Of a stretch of DNA of 64,000 bases, positions 27,601 to 35,868 are shown piece by piece; position 1 is the first letter of the stretch; every line of letters begins with the position of its first letter. The position numbers were made by a program, and so were the translations under genes. The DNA is from Caenimonas sp. SL110 (lineage in GTDB: Bacteria; Pseudomonadota; Gammaproteobacteria; Burkholderiales; Burkholderiaceae_C). The stretch lies in NCBI RefSeq assembly GCF_001044395.1, contig NZ_JANU01000006.1, positions 186,001 through 250,000 of the forward strand, read 5' to 3'. A model generated the notes under the pieces. It was not told the DNA's origin and did not search any database. It saw nothing but the letters and a program-made list of their open reading frames with translations.

Positions 27601-28463
27601 GCGGTCTCCTTTTCCAGGCGCTTTTGCGCACGGGTCGATGGCGCGATGCGCGGCGACCAGCTGATGATTTCGAGCCGGCCGTCGAAGTGCTCGACCAGCG
27701 CCGTGCGGCTTTCGACCCAGTCGCCGTCGTTGCAATACAAGGTGCCGTCAATCAGGCGCATTTCGGCGCGGTGGATATGGCCGCAGACCACGCCGTCATG
27801 GCCGCGCCTGCGCGCTTCGTGCGCGACGGCCTGCTCGAAATCGGTGACGTAGTTCATCGCTTTTTTCACCTTGTGCTTGAGATAGGCCGACAGCGACCAG
27901 TACGGCAGCCCCAGCCGGATGCGCAGGTGGTTCAGGTGGCGGTTCAGGCGCAGCGTGAATTCATAGAGGTTGTCGCCCACATGGGCCAGCCACTTCGCGC
28001 ACTGCACCACACCATCGAAGTAATCGCCGTGGATCACCCACAGCTGGTGGCCGTCCGCTGTGACATGGACTGCCTCGCTGCGCACCTGGATACCGCCGAA
28101 CTGGTGCCCCACGAACTGCCGCGCGAACTCGTCATGGTTGCCCGGCACAAACACGACGCGGCAACCCTTGCGCGCAGCGCGCAGCACCTTCTGGACCACA
28201 TCGTTGTGGGCCTGCGGCCAGTACCAGCGCCTGCGCAACTGCCAGCCGTCAACGATGTCGCCGACCAGGTACAGGTTGTCGCAGCGGTGGTGCTTGAGGA
28301 AGTCCAGCAGCGCCTCGGCCTGGCAGCCGGGAGTGCCCAGGTGGATGTCGGAGATGAAGACGGTGCGCAGTCGCGTGTGCAATGGTGAGTCGTCGAGGTC
28401 GGCGTTGCCGCCGCCTGCACGCCCATCGATCAGCGATCCGAAGGCGTCCCAGGCGGCACGCAT
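27597..28463 (-). CDS. plcP: PlcP-type metallophosphoesterase (phospholipase C-like; LpxH superfamily)
   Basis: A 288-residue calcineurin-like phosphoesterase with all metal motifs: FISDIHLG, GDIVDGW, GNHDEF, IHGDYFD and GHIHRAEM. The signature GWQLRRRWYWPQAHNDVVQ and later YWSLSAYLKHKVKKAMNYV are those I associate with PlcP of rhizobia, which cleaves phosphatidylcholine/phosphatidylethanolamine to diacylglycerol under phosphate limitation, rather than with LpxH of lipid A synthesis. Automatic annotation would probably say UDP-2,3-diacylglucosamine diphosphatase. It starts 1 base after olsB stops, and its stop overlaps the start of the lipid glycosyltransferase, which would use the diacylglycerol. 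Confidence 0.75.
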   Translation of the reverse strand: MRAAWDAFGSLIDGRAGGGNADLDDSPLHTRLRTVFISDIHLGTPGCQAEALLDFLKHHRCDNLYLVGDIVDGWQLRRRWYWPQAHNDVVQKVLRAARKGCRVVFVPGNHDEFARQFVGHQFGGIQVRSEAVHVTADGHQLWVIHGDYFDGVVQCAKWLAHVGDNLYEFTLRLNRHLNHLRIRLGLPYWSLSAYLKHKVKKAMNYVTDFEQAVAHEARRRGHDGVVCGHIHRAEMRLIDGTLYCNDGDWVESRTALVEHFDGRLEIISWSPRIAPSTRAQKRLEKETA

Positions 28464-28464
28464 C

Positions 28465-29289
28465 TCAGGCTCCGTGAAAGTGGCGGCGATATCGGGACGG
28501 CAGGTCCGACACGCGCATCATCATCGGAAGATCGGCCGAATTGAAGTCCGGGTCCCAGGCCGGTGGGCCCAGCACCTTCGCACCCAGGCGCAGGTAACCC
28601 TTGATGAGCGCGGGCGGCTCGACGTTGAGGGAATCGTCCAGTCGCTCGATGGGCAGCGGCAGGCGCGGCAGCACGTGGTATTCGATGGGCGCGAGACTCG
28701 TCTGGCGCACCTGCCGCCAGATGCTCGCGGCCGCATCGCCGCTCACCACGCCGTTGTGCAGCATCGGAATGCTGGCGCAGCCGATCATCATGTCCAGCTT
28801 GTTGCGCGCCATGAACTCGGCCAGAGCACCCCACAGCGCGAGGATCACGCCGCCGTGCCGGTGGTCGCGGTGAACGCAGCTGCGGCCCAGTTCGACAAAG
28901 CGATCGCGCAGTCCGCGCAAGCGCGTGAGGTCGAATTCGGTATCGCTGTAGGTGCTGCCGGCACGCGTGGCCTGCGCCGGCGTCAGCACGCGATAAGTGC
29001 CGATGACTTCGAGCGATTCGGGGTCGCGCACCAGCAGGTGCTCGCAAAAATCATCGAAGAGGTCGGCGTCGTGGCCCTCGATCTTCGTCTCCAGCCTGGC
29101 GCCCATCTCCTGCGCAAAGACCTGGTACCTCAGGCGCTGCGCCTGACGGACTTCGTCCTGGTGACGAGCCCACGAAACCAGCGCAGCGCCGCGCCCGTTC
29201 GGGTGGGCAGTTTGTTCAGGGCGGTGAAGTGACCCCCGTGGCAGGGATACCGGTGACAGCGCAAATGTTGGATTCGGGAGTTCGTTCAT
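28465..29289 (-). CDS. olsB: OlsB-like ornithine N-acyltransferase (GNAT, PF13444)
   Basis: A 274-residue acyltransferase. The segment QRLRYQVFAQEMGARLE, VIGTYRVLTPAQA, VELGRSCVHRDHR and IGCASIPML match the OlsB family, which transfers a 3-hydroxyacyl group from ACP to ornithine, the first step in phosphate-free ornithine lipids. No OlsA lies in the window. ATG 29289 has AAGGAG 7 bases upstream. First gene of a nine-gene run ending at 21648, with a four-unit Pho-box array upstream. Confidence 0.8.
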   Translation of the reverse strand: MNELPNPTFALSPVSLPRGSLHRPEQTAHPNGRGAALVSWARHQDEVRQAQRLRYQVFAQEMGARLETKIEGHDADLFDDFCEHLLVRDPESLEVIGTYRVLTPAQATRAGSTYSDTEFDLTRLRGLRDRFVELGRSCVHRDHRHGGVILALWGALAEFMARNKLDMMIGCASIPMLHNGVVSGDAAASIWRQVRQTSLAPIEYHVLPRLPLPIERLDDSLNVEPPALIKGYLRLGAKVLGPPAWDPDFNSADLPMMMRVSDLPSRYRRHFHGA

Positions 29290-29320
29290 CGAGGGTCTCC
29301 TTGGGTTTCTGGTGAGCCCG

Positions 29321-29376
29321 AGTCTGCAAACGATGGGTGACGCGTTTGTGGCAGTCGCGCGGCAGTTTGATGACAG
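29321..29376 (-). promoter_or_regulatory. Four-unit Pho-box array upstream of olsB
   Basis: On the minus strand four 7-mers at exact 11-base steps: CTGTCAT (29376-29370), CTGCCGC (29365-29359), CTGCCAC (29354-29348), GCGTCAC (29343-29337). They form two tandem PhoB boxes. Ten bases later comes CAGACT (29326-29321), a weak -10. The array occupies most of the 99-base gap between the carboxypeptidase and olsB. Confidence 0.82.
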
Positions 29377-29388
29377 CCGCCCGCAGGT

Positions 29389-30372
29389 TCAGGCAGCGCG
29401 CGAGTACCAGCGCGCAAGCGCCTGCTCGTGGTGCTGCGCCAGTGCCTGCCCCTGCGGCACCCAGCGCGAAGCAGACGCCGCAGCGCGCAATGAAAAATCC
29501 AGCAGGGCCAGGTGCCTTCGCAGCACACGCTCCTGCCGGTGCGCAATCAGCGGGTTGAAGATGCCGTGGCGCGAAAAGAGCTGGCGCGGGTTCTTGCGCA
29601 CCCACAGCCACGAGCCCATCTCCAGCGTCAGCGGCAAGAACACATGGCCGGGATTTGCCGCCTGCGCCCGGATCACCAGGTGATCCCACAAGTCGCCGTG
29701 CGCGAGGTACTGCAGGCTCTGCGGCTCCATGACGTACTGGTGGTTCGGGTTGCTGCTCTCGAAGATTTCGTGGAGTGCATGCAACTGCCCGAGGCAATGG
29801 AAGGGCTGGCGGCGATGCGCCATCGGAAACCAAAGCCGGTCGCGCATGCCGAAGCCCGAGTGGCAATCCAGCGCCAGCGAGAACGCACGACCCGAGAGTT
29901 CGCGCTGCACCGTCGCACACATCGCCGTGCTCTCAGCTTCCATCGGCTGGCCCGCCCTGCCCCTGTACCACGGCAGCCCCGAGCTGATGCGCTGGCCGCC
30001 AATCAGGAAAGGCACCGGCTCGCTCGCCTCGACGGGCGCATTGCGCATCAGGTCCACGCCGTTGGGGTTGGCGCGCGTGCCGCGCAGCATGCCGCCCGGA
30101 TTGACGATCGGCATGAACACCACACGCACGGCCGCAAGGATGTCATGCAGCGACGAATCCCATTCAAGCCGCCCCACCAGGCTGCGAAGCCACGCAATCA
30201 AAACCGAGGAGCCGATACGTTCAAGGCCGTGAACGCCGCCGAAGTAGCCAACGGCTGCCGGCGCATGCGGGTTGCCCAGCGTGACCAGATGCACCGGCAA
30301 GCTTGCACCGTGCGGTCCCTGCACCTCGCACGCGACCTCGACATCAATGCGCCCCCTTGCCAGCGCAATCAC
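29389..30372 (-). CDS. M14-like zinc carboxypeptidase family protein
   Basis: A 327-residue protein with M14 metallocarboxypeptidase signatures: zinc ligands in GGVHGLERIG (H48, E51) and LDCHSGFG, substrate-site NPNGVDLMRN and a C-terminal TLEMGSW containing the probable catalytic Glu. No signal peptide, so probably cytoplasmic. Substrate unknown. GTG 30372 is the only common start codon in the open frame and has a poor ribosome site. The frame continues upstream without start or stop to a TGA near 30433, and one extra C at 30424-30427 would fuse it to the upstream small ORF, so the N-terminus may be wrong. Confidence 0.7.
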   Translation of the reverse strand: MIALARGRIDVEVACEVQGPHGASLPVHLVTLGNPHAPAAVGYFGGVHGLERIGSSVLIAWLRSLVGRLEWDSSLHDILAAVRVVFMPIVNPGGMLRGTRANPNGVDLMRNAPVEASEPVPFLIGGQRISSGLPWYRGRAGQPMEAESTAMCATVQRELSGRAFSLALDCHSGFGMRDRLWFPMAHRRQPFHCLGQLHALHEIFESSNPNHQYVMEPQSLQYLAHGDLWDHLVIRAQAANPGHVFLPLTLEMGSWLWVRKNPRQLFSRHGIFNPLIAHRQERVLRRHLALLDFSLRAAASASRWVPQGQALAQHHEQALARWYSRAA

Positions 30373-30413
30373 GCTGGCGAGTTCTTCGAGCTCGCTGATC
30401 CCGGCGCTGCCAG

Positions 30414-30539
30414 TCAGCGCAAGCCCCGCTCATTCATCCATGCCTGACGCAGCCGCCAGCGCTGCAGCGAAGCGAACTCGGCAAGGCCACGGATCGCAGC
30501 GACAACCAGGGCAGCGAGGTGAAGCGGACGTACTTTCAT
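30414..30539 (-). CDS. Possible small membrane protein (41 aa) or 5' part of the carboxypeptidase gene
   Basis: ATG 30539 opens a 41-residue frame with a hydrophobic N-terminal half (PLHLAALVVVAAIRGLAEF) and a basic C-terminal half (LQRWRLRQAWMNERGLR). I do not recognise a family. Either it is a real small gene, or it is the true N-terminus of the downstream carboxypeptidase, separated by a 1-base deletion in a C4 run (30424-30427). Confidence 0.3.
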   Translation of the reverse strand: MKVRPLHLAALVVAAIRGLAEFASLQRWRLRQAWMNERGLR

Positions 30540-30594
30540 GAGGCCGCATCGTCACCTTGCTTTGTTGCAGGACGATGAAAGCCCCTGACTTGTG

Positions 30595-30628
30595 ATTTAA
30601 CAGTCCTGTCATCACTCCTTTCTACGCT
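30595..30628 (+). promoter_or_regulatory. Pho box and -10 of phoX
   Basis: The two units are ATTTAAC (30595-30601, 5/7) and CTGTCAT (30606-30612, 7/7), separated by AGTC. Ten bases later TACGCT (30623-30628) can serve as a -10. The rest of the 30540-30694 gap shows no further gene. Confidence 0.6.
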
Positions 30629-30694
30629 CGCGGGTTGCTTCTTCACGCAAATCAAGTCATTCACACAACGCGCCCACAAGAAAGGCAACAGCCC

Positions 30695-32944
30695 ATGAGC
30701 TCAGAAATCTCGCACCACGAAGAAAACTCCAACACCAGCGACAACCCGTCATTCAACGACGTGCTCGACGCACGCCTGTCACGCCGCGGCATGCTGCGCG
30801 TCGGCATGGGTAGCGCAGGCGCCGCGGTGCTTGCCACCTTGCCGTTGACCGGCTGTGGCGGCGGTGACGGCGATGCCGTCGCAGCTCCACCTGCAGCCGA
30901 TCCGGCCCTGCGCCTGAGCTTCTCGCCAGTGGCCAAGAGCACCGCCGATGTGCTGTCCGTTCCGGCTGGCTATACCGCGACGGTGTTGTATGCCGTGGGC
31001 GATCCGCTGAACGCCGTGACGCCTGCCTACAAGAACGACGGCACCGACACCGACTTTGACAACCGCGCCGGCGATCACCACGACGGCATGGAGTACTTCG
31101 GCCTGAACGCAGCCGGCACCGCACGCGATGTCGCCGGCTCCGAGCGCGCCATTCTCGCGATGAACCACGAAGCGCTGACCGACCAGTTCCTGCACGCAGG
31201 TGGTGTCACGGCCAACCCGCGTCCTCCGGCAGAAGCCGACAAGGAAATTCCGGCACACGGCCTGTCGTTCGTCGAAGTGCGCAAGGTCAGCGGCAAGTTC
31301 GCCTACCAAAAGGATTCGGCCTACAACCGCCGCGTCACGCCATTCACGCCCATGCTGATCAACGGTCCGGCCCGTGGCAACGCGCTGATGAAGACGAAGT
31401 TCTCGGTGACCGGCAATGATTGCCGCGGCACCATCAACAACTGCGGCACGGGTTACACGCCCTGGGGCACGTTCCTGACCGGCGAAGAGAACTGGGCCGG
31501 CTACTTCACGCGCGGCGCGGCAGATGACGCAGCGCGCGGTGGCTCCACGGCAAAGAGCGTGGTCTCGCTTGTCCGCTACGGTCGCAACCAGGGCGCGGCC
31601 AGCCGTCACGGCTGGGAAACAGCTGGCGCTGGCGACAAGTACGCACGCTGGAACATCAGCAAGCTGGGCGTTTCGGCAGACGGCTCCGACGACTATCGCA
31701 ATGAGCTCAACACCTTCGGCTACATGGTCGAAGTCGATGCCTATGACAAGACGCAGGCGATTCGCAAGCGCACGGCCCTGGGCCGTTTCGCGCACGAGAG
31801 CGGCGCGTTCGGCAAGCAGATCGTGGGCAAGCCGCTGGCCGTCTACATGGGCGACGACTCGCGCGGCGAATACATGTACAAGTTCGTGTCCGCTGCCAAC
31901 TGGGTCGCAGCAGACGCCAACCCGGCCAACCGCATCACCACCGGCGACAAGTACCTGGACAACGGCAAGCTGTACGTCGCGAAGTTCAACGTCGATGGAT
32001 CGGGCAACTGGATCGAGCTGGACATCGGCAACGCAGCGATCGCGGCTCATGCCACGTACGACTTTGCAGACCAGGCCGACGTGCTGGTGAATGCGCGTCT
32101 GGCAGCCGATGCTGTCGGCGCCACCAAGATGGATCGCCCCGAGTGGTGCGCCGTGCATCCGGTCACCGGCGAGGTGTACTACACGCTCACCAACAACAGC
32201 AACCGCAAGATCGATCCGAGCGGCAGCAGTCAGCAAGGCGTTGATGCAGCCAACCCGCGCGCCTACACCGACGCGCCAACGGCAGCATCGGCACCTGGCA
32301 ACATCAACGGCCACATCATCCGCATGAAGGAAAACGCGGGCGAGCCGGCCGCCGTGGCCTTCACCTGGGACGTGTACCTCTTTGGCGCGCAGTCCGATGC
32401 AGACACGTCCAGGGTCAACCTCTCGTCACTGACGGCGGACCAGGACTTCTCCAGCCCTGATGGCTTGTGGTTCAGCCCCAAGACGGGCCTGTGCTTCATC
32501 CAGACCGATGACGGCGCCTACACCGATGTCACCAACTGCATGATGCTGATCGGCAAGGCCGGACAGGTCGGCGATGGTGTGGCGCAGAACATCAACTACA
32601 CCAAGGCCGACGGCAGCGCGCTGGTCGTGACAACGCGCATCGGCGCCAAGCCCACGCCCGATACGCTGCGCCGCTTCCTGGTGGGACCGAAGGACTGCGA
32701 AATCACCGGCATCGTCGAGTCGCCGGACGGCAAGGCGATCTTCGTGAACATCCAGCATCCGGGCGAGACGATCAGCAAGGCCAACATTGCCGATCCGACC
32801 AAGTACCTGAGCCACTGGCCGGGCAATGCCGGTTACGGCGCTGGTGGTGCGGCGGCGCGTCCGCGTTCGGCCACGGTGGTGATCACCCGGAACGACGGTG
32901 GGTTGATCGGTGCTGACGGCACTGCGGTGTTGAACAACTACTGA
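30695..32944 (+). CDS. phoX: Alkaline phosphatase PhoX family, Tat-exported
   Basis: A 749-residue protein of the PhoX (DUF839, PF05787) family, calcium/iron-dependent phosphatases that release phosphate from organic esters outside the cytoplasm. A twin-arginine signal (LSRRGMLRVGMGSAG, R30/R31) is followed by a Cys in LTGCGGG. Family segments include TWDVYLFGAQSD-type (VAFTWDVYLFGAQSD), DGLWFSPKTGLCFIQTDDG and a C-terminal PRSATVVITRNDGG. ATG 30695 has AAAGG upstream; a longer frame to 30635 has no ribosome site. The Pho box upstream supports starvation induction. Confidence 0.92.
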   Translation: MSSEISHHEENSNTSDNPSFNDVLDARLSRRGMLRVGMGSAGAAVLATLPLTGCGGGDGDAVAAPPAADPALRLSFSPVAKSTADVLSVPAGYTATVLYAVGDPLNAVTPAYKNDGTDTDFDNRAGDHHDGMEYFGLNAAGTARDVAGSERAILAMNHEALTDQFLHAGGVTANPRPPAEADKEIPAHGLSFVEVRKVSGKFAYQKDSAYNRRVTPFTPMLINGPARGNALMKTKFSVTGNDCRGTINNCGTGYTPWGTFLTGEENWAGYFTRGAADDAARGGSTAKSVVSLVRYGRNQGAASRHGWETAGAGDKYARWNISKLGVSADGSDDYRNELNTFGYMVEVDAYDKTQAIRKRTALGRFAHESGAFGKQIVGKPLAVYMGDDSRGEYMYKFVSAANWVAADANPANRITTGDKYLDNGKLYVAKFNVDGSGNWIELDIGNAAIAAHATYDFADQADVLVNARLAADAVGATKMDRPEWCAVHPVTGEVYYTLTNNSNRKIDPSGSSQQGVDAANPRAYTDAPTAASAPGNINGHIIRMKENAGEPAAVAFTWDVYLFGAQSDADTSRVNLSSLTADQDFSSPDGLWFSPKTGLCFIQTDDGAYTDVTNCMMLIGKAGQVGDGVAQNINYTKADGSALVVTTRIGAKPTPDTLRRFLVGPKDCEITGIVESPDGKAIFVNIQHPGETISKANIADPTKYLSHWPGNAGYGAGGAAARPRSATVVITRNDGGLIGADGTAVLNNY

Positions 32945-32952
32945 TCTGGGAT

Positions 32953-33036
32953 GTCATGCCGGACTTGATCCGGCATCCACCGCGTAGCGGCTACGGCCGT
33001 CGAATACATGGATTGCGGGTCGAGCCCGCAATGACA
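32953..33036. repeat. REP-like palindromic pair after phoX
   Basis: Unit 1 (32953-32979) reads GTCATGCCGGACTTGATCCG then GCATCCA. Unit 2 (33009-33036) is the same type in inverted orientation with a different stem (TGGATTGCGGG/CCCGCAATGACA). Each unit forms a small hairpin. The pair lies between the convergent phoX and MOSC genes and may also stop transcription. Related units occur at 39105-39236. Confidence 0.8.
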
Positions 33037-33044
33037 GCCAGACG

Positions 33045-33590
33045 TCAAACCGGCGCAAGCGGCACATGAGGCAAAGCGGGGAGCAACACTTCAACCGTGT
33101 CCCCCGCCTTCACCTCGCCGCCCGCTATCACCACCCCCATCACCCCCGCCTTGCGCACGAGCTCGCCGCGTTCACCCTGGCCCAGCACGGCTTGCATCAA
33201 TCCGCGCTGGAACTTGTCGATTTGCGAACACGGATTGCGCAAGCCGGTGACTTCGACGACGGCATCTTTGCCGATTCGCAAACGGGCACCTGTCGGAAGC
33301 GCCAGCAGATCGACGCCGCGCGTCGTGATGTTCTCGCCCATGTCGCCGGGCCAGACCGCGTGATCGACGGCCATCAACTCATCGAACAGCTCTGCGTGAA
33401 TCAGGTGCACCTGCCGCAAATTGGGCGCGTGAGGATCGCGCTTGACGCGTGATCGGTGCTTGACCGTTTGGCCGGCGTGCGCATCGCCCCGCACGCCAAG
33501 CCCTGCGACCAGTTCGATGGAATCTGCAGCGAATTTGCTGAAACTGTGCGCGGCGCTCGAATGCACAGCGACAACGCTTGCCTGCCCCAT
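33045..33590 (-). CDS. MOSC domain protein
   Basis: A 181-residue MOSC (molybdenum cofactor sulfurase C-terminal) domain protein with GVRGDAHAGQTVKHRSRVKRDP, GDMGENITTRG and the conserved Cys in TGLRNPCSQIDKF. MOSC proteins bind or transfer sulfur or Moco-type substrates; the exact function is unknown. Its ATG overlaps the glmM stop (ATGA). Confidence 0.88.
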   Translation of the reverse strand: MGQASVVAVHSSAAHSFSKFAADSIELVAGLGVRGDAHAGQTVKHRSRVKRDPHAPNLRQVHLIHAELFDELMAVDHAVWPGDMGENITTRGVDLLALPTGARLRIGKDAVVEVTGLRNPCSQIDKFQRGLMQAVLGQGERGELVRKAGVMGVVIAGGEVKAGDTVEVLLPALPHVPLAPV

Positions 33591-34924
33591 CAGCCTTCCT
33601 TTACCGCTCGAACCAGGCGCTCGGCCGTTGACTGCGCGACCGTGGCATCGCGCGCCTCGACCATGATCCGCAGCAAGGGCTCTGTGCCGCTCGCGCGAAT
33701 AAGGACGCGCCCCGTGCCTTCGAGTTCAGCCTCTGCACGCCGGGTCTCGCGCGCGAGGGCCTCGCTTTTTTTCCAGTCCTGTCCGGGCGCGAGCCGCACG
33801 TTGAGCAGCGTCTGCGGAAAGAGCTGAACATCCTGCAGCAATTGCGCAAGCGTCTTGCCGCTGCGCACCACGGCCTGCAACACCTGCAACGCGCTGATCA
33901 GGCCGTCGCCCGTGGTGTGCCTGTCGAGTGCGAGCAGGTGGCCGGAGCCCTCACCGCCCAGCAGCCAGCCGCGCGCATGCAGTTCTTCCAGCACATAGCG
34001 GTCGCCGACCTTGGCGCGAACGAACTCCACACCGCGCTTGTTCAAGGCGACTTCGACCGCCATGTTCGTCATCAGGGTGCCCACGACGCCGGGCACCGGT
34101 TCACCGCGATCCAGGCGCTCGACAGCCATCAGGTAAACCAGCTCGTCGCCGTTATAGAGACGACCGTCGGCATCCACCAGCTGGAGCCGGTCGGCATCGC
34201 CGTCGAGCGCGACGCCAAAGTGCGCCTTGCTCGCCTTGACCTGCGCGACCAGCGCCTCTGGATGGGTCGCACCCACGTTGTCATTGATGTTCAAGCCATC
34301 GGGCGAACAACCGATGCACACGACCTCGGCGCCCAGTTCATGGAACACCTTGGGTGCGATGTGATAGGCAGCGCCGTGCGCCGCATCGACCGCAATCGTC
34401 ATGCCGCGCAAGGTGAGGTCGCTCGCAAACGTGCTCTTGCAAAACTCGATGTAGCGTCCGGCTGCATCATCGAGCCGCTTGGTCTTGCCCAGGTTGGGCG
34501 AGTCGGCCCAGACCGGCGGCTCGTCCAGCGCGGCTTCTACTGCAAGCTCCCATTCATCGGGCAGCTTCGTGCCTTTGGCACTGAAAAACTTGATGCCGTT
34601 GTCGGGGAACGCGTTGTGGCTCGCGCTGATCACCACGCCCAGACTCGCGCGTTGCGCGCGCGTGAGATACGCGACGCCTGGCGTCGGCAATGGCCCGAGC
34701 AACACGACATCGACGCCTGCCGAATTGAAGCCGGACTCCAGCGCGCTCTCCAGCATGTAGCCGGAGATGCGGGTGTCCTTGCCTATCAGCACCGTCGGGC
34801 GGTTCTCGGTTCTCTTGAGCACACGACCCACGGCATGCGCCAGCCTCAACACGAAGTCCGGTGTGATCGGCGCCTGGCCCACCGTGCCTCGAATGCCATC
34901 GGTGCCGAAATACTTTCTGCTCAT
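33590..34924 (-). CDS. glmM: Phosphoglucosamine mutase
   Basis: Converts glucosamine-6-phosphate to glucosamine-1-phosphate for UDP-GlcNAc, peptidoglycan and LPS. The 444 residues contain the phosphoserine loop [17 protein letters not shown], the metal loop [11 protein letters not shown] and the sugar-binding GEGSGHLL, plus the phosphate-binding [17 protein letters not shown] overlaps the folP stop (ATGA). Confidence 0.97.
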   Translation of the reverse strand: MSRKYFGTDGIRGTVGQAPITPDFVLRLAHAVGRVLKRTENRPTVLIGKDTRISGYMLESALESGFNSAGVDVVLLGPLPTPGVAYLTRAQRASLGVVISASHNAFPDNGIKFFSAKGTKLPDEWELAVEAALDEPPVWADSPNLGKTKRLDDAAGRYIEFCKSTFASDLTLRGMTIAVDAAHGAAYHIAPKVFHELGAEVVCIGCSPDGLNINDNVGATHPEALVAQVKASKAHFGVALDGDADRLQLVDADGRLYNGDELVYLMAVERLDRGEPVPGVVGTLMTNMAVEVALNKRGVEFVRAKVGDRYVLEELHARGWLLGGEGSGHLLALDRHTTGDGLISALQVLQAVVRSGKTLAQLLQDVQLFPQTLLNVRLAPGQDWKKSEALARETRRAEAELEGTGRVLIRASGTEPLLRIMVEARDATVAQSTAERLVRAVKEG

Positions 34925-35796
34925 CAGGGTGTCTCCGTGTTCTCTTTGTCAGCCGGCGTCAGCCGGTCTTGCTCACTCTTCAACGCGCGCAGCACCTGGA
35001 GCGCCGCCAGCGTTTCCTTGACGTCATGCACTCGCACAACACGCGCCCCCCGATCGACCGCAAGCACCGCCGCGGCAATGCTGGGAGCGAGCCGCTCGTT
35101 CAGCGGCAGCCCCGTGACGGTACCCAGCGACGACTTGCGCGACCAGCCCGCGAGCAGGGGGTAGCCCTCTTCCATCAATTCGTTCTGGCGGGCGAGCAAG
35201 GCAAAGTTCTGCTCCACCGTCTTGCCAAAGCCAATGCCGGCGTCCCACATGATGCGACTGCGCCGCACGCCGGCCTCCAGCAACCTTCGGGACGCTGCTT
35301 CCAGGAAAGCTCTGACCTGGGGGACGGCATCGCCTCCCATGGGAGAGCGTTGCATCGTGCGCGGCTCGCCGTGCATGTGCATCAGGCAGATACCGCAGCT
35401 GGCGTGGGCCGCAACGGCGGCCACCGCACGCGGTTGGCGCAGCGCCCAGATGTCATTGATGATGTCCGCGCCCAGGGCCAGCGCCTCGCGCATCACTTCC
35501 GGCTTGTAGGTATCGACCGAGACCGGCACACCCAGCTCGACCGCTTCGCGCAAGACCGGCCGCAGCCGGGTCAGCTCTTCTTCCAGTGAGACGGGCGGGG
35601 TGCCGGGGCGGCTCGATTCGCCACCGATGTCCAGGATGTGCGCGCCTTCCGCCACCAGCTGCTCGCAGTGCGCCAGGGCAGCCCGGGTCGTCGCATAACG
35701 CCCTCCATCCGAAAACGAATCGGGCGTGACGTTGACGATGCCCATCACACGCGGTTGCGTGAGGTCAATGAGGTAGCGGGAGGTTTGCCATTGCAT
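34924..35796 (-). CDS. folP: Dihydropteroate synthase
   Basis: Condenses p-aminobenzoate with hydroxymethyl-dihydropterin diphosphate in folate synthesis. Typical segments are [33 protein letters not shown] and a C-terminal [16 protein letters not shown] 35796 (290 residues) is preferred; ATG 35823 lies next to the ftsH terminator stem and would add nine residues. The gene sits just after the ftsH terminator, so it depends on read-through or a local promoter. Confidence 0.95.
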   Translation of the reverse strand: MQWQTSRYLIDLTQPRVMGIVNVTPDSFSDGGRYATTRAALAHCEQLVAEGAHILDIGGESSRPGTPPVSLEEELTRLRPVLREAVELGVPVSVDTYKPEVMREALALGADIINDIWALRQPRAVAAVAAHASCGICLMHMHGEPRTMQRSPMGGDAVPQVRAFLEAASRRLLEAGVRRSRIMWDAGIGFGKTVEQNFALLARQNELMEEGYPLLAGWSRKSSLGTVTGLPLNERLAPSIAAAVLAVDRGARVVRVHDVKETLAALQVLRALKSEQDRLTPADKENTETP

Positions 35797-35825
35797 GGCC
35801 GCGATTTTGCCGTCAGTCCTCATGG

Positions 35826-35850
35826 AAAAAGGGGCCGTGAGGCCCCTTTT
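35826..35850 (-). terminator. Intrinsic terminator between ftsH and folP
   Basis: AAAAGGGGCC (35827-35836) and GGCCCCTTTT (35841-35850) form a 10-base perfect stem with a GTGA loop, with a run of five A (T on the minus strand) at 35826-35830. It lies 19 bases beyond the ftsH stop. Confidence 0.88.
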
Positions 35851-35868
35851 CTTCTGGATGCATGTGAA

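Noticed and set aside
27597..28463. Calling the metallophosphoesterase LpxH of lipid A synthesis
   Set aside because: Its signature and neighbours fit the PlcP branch better; kept as an alternative only.
30430..30615. 61-residue minus-strand frame before the carboxypeptidase
   Set aside because: It has no ribosome site and Cys/Arg/Pro-rich composition; the overlapping 41-residue frame looks more protein-like.
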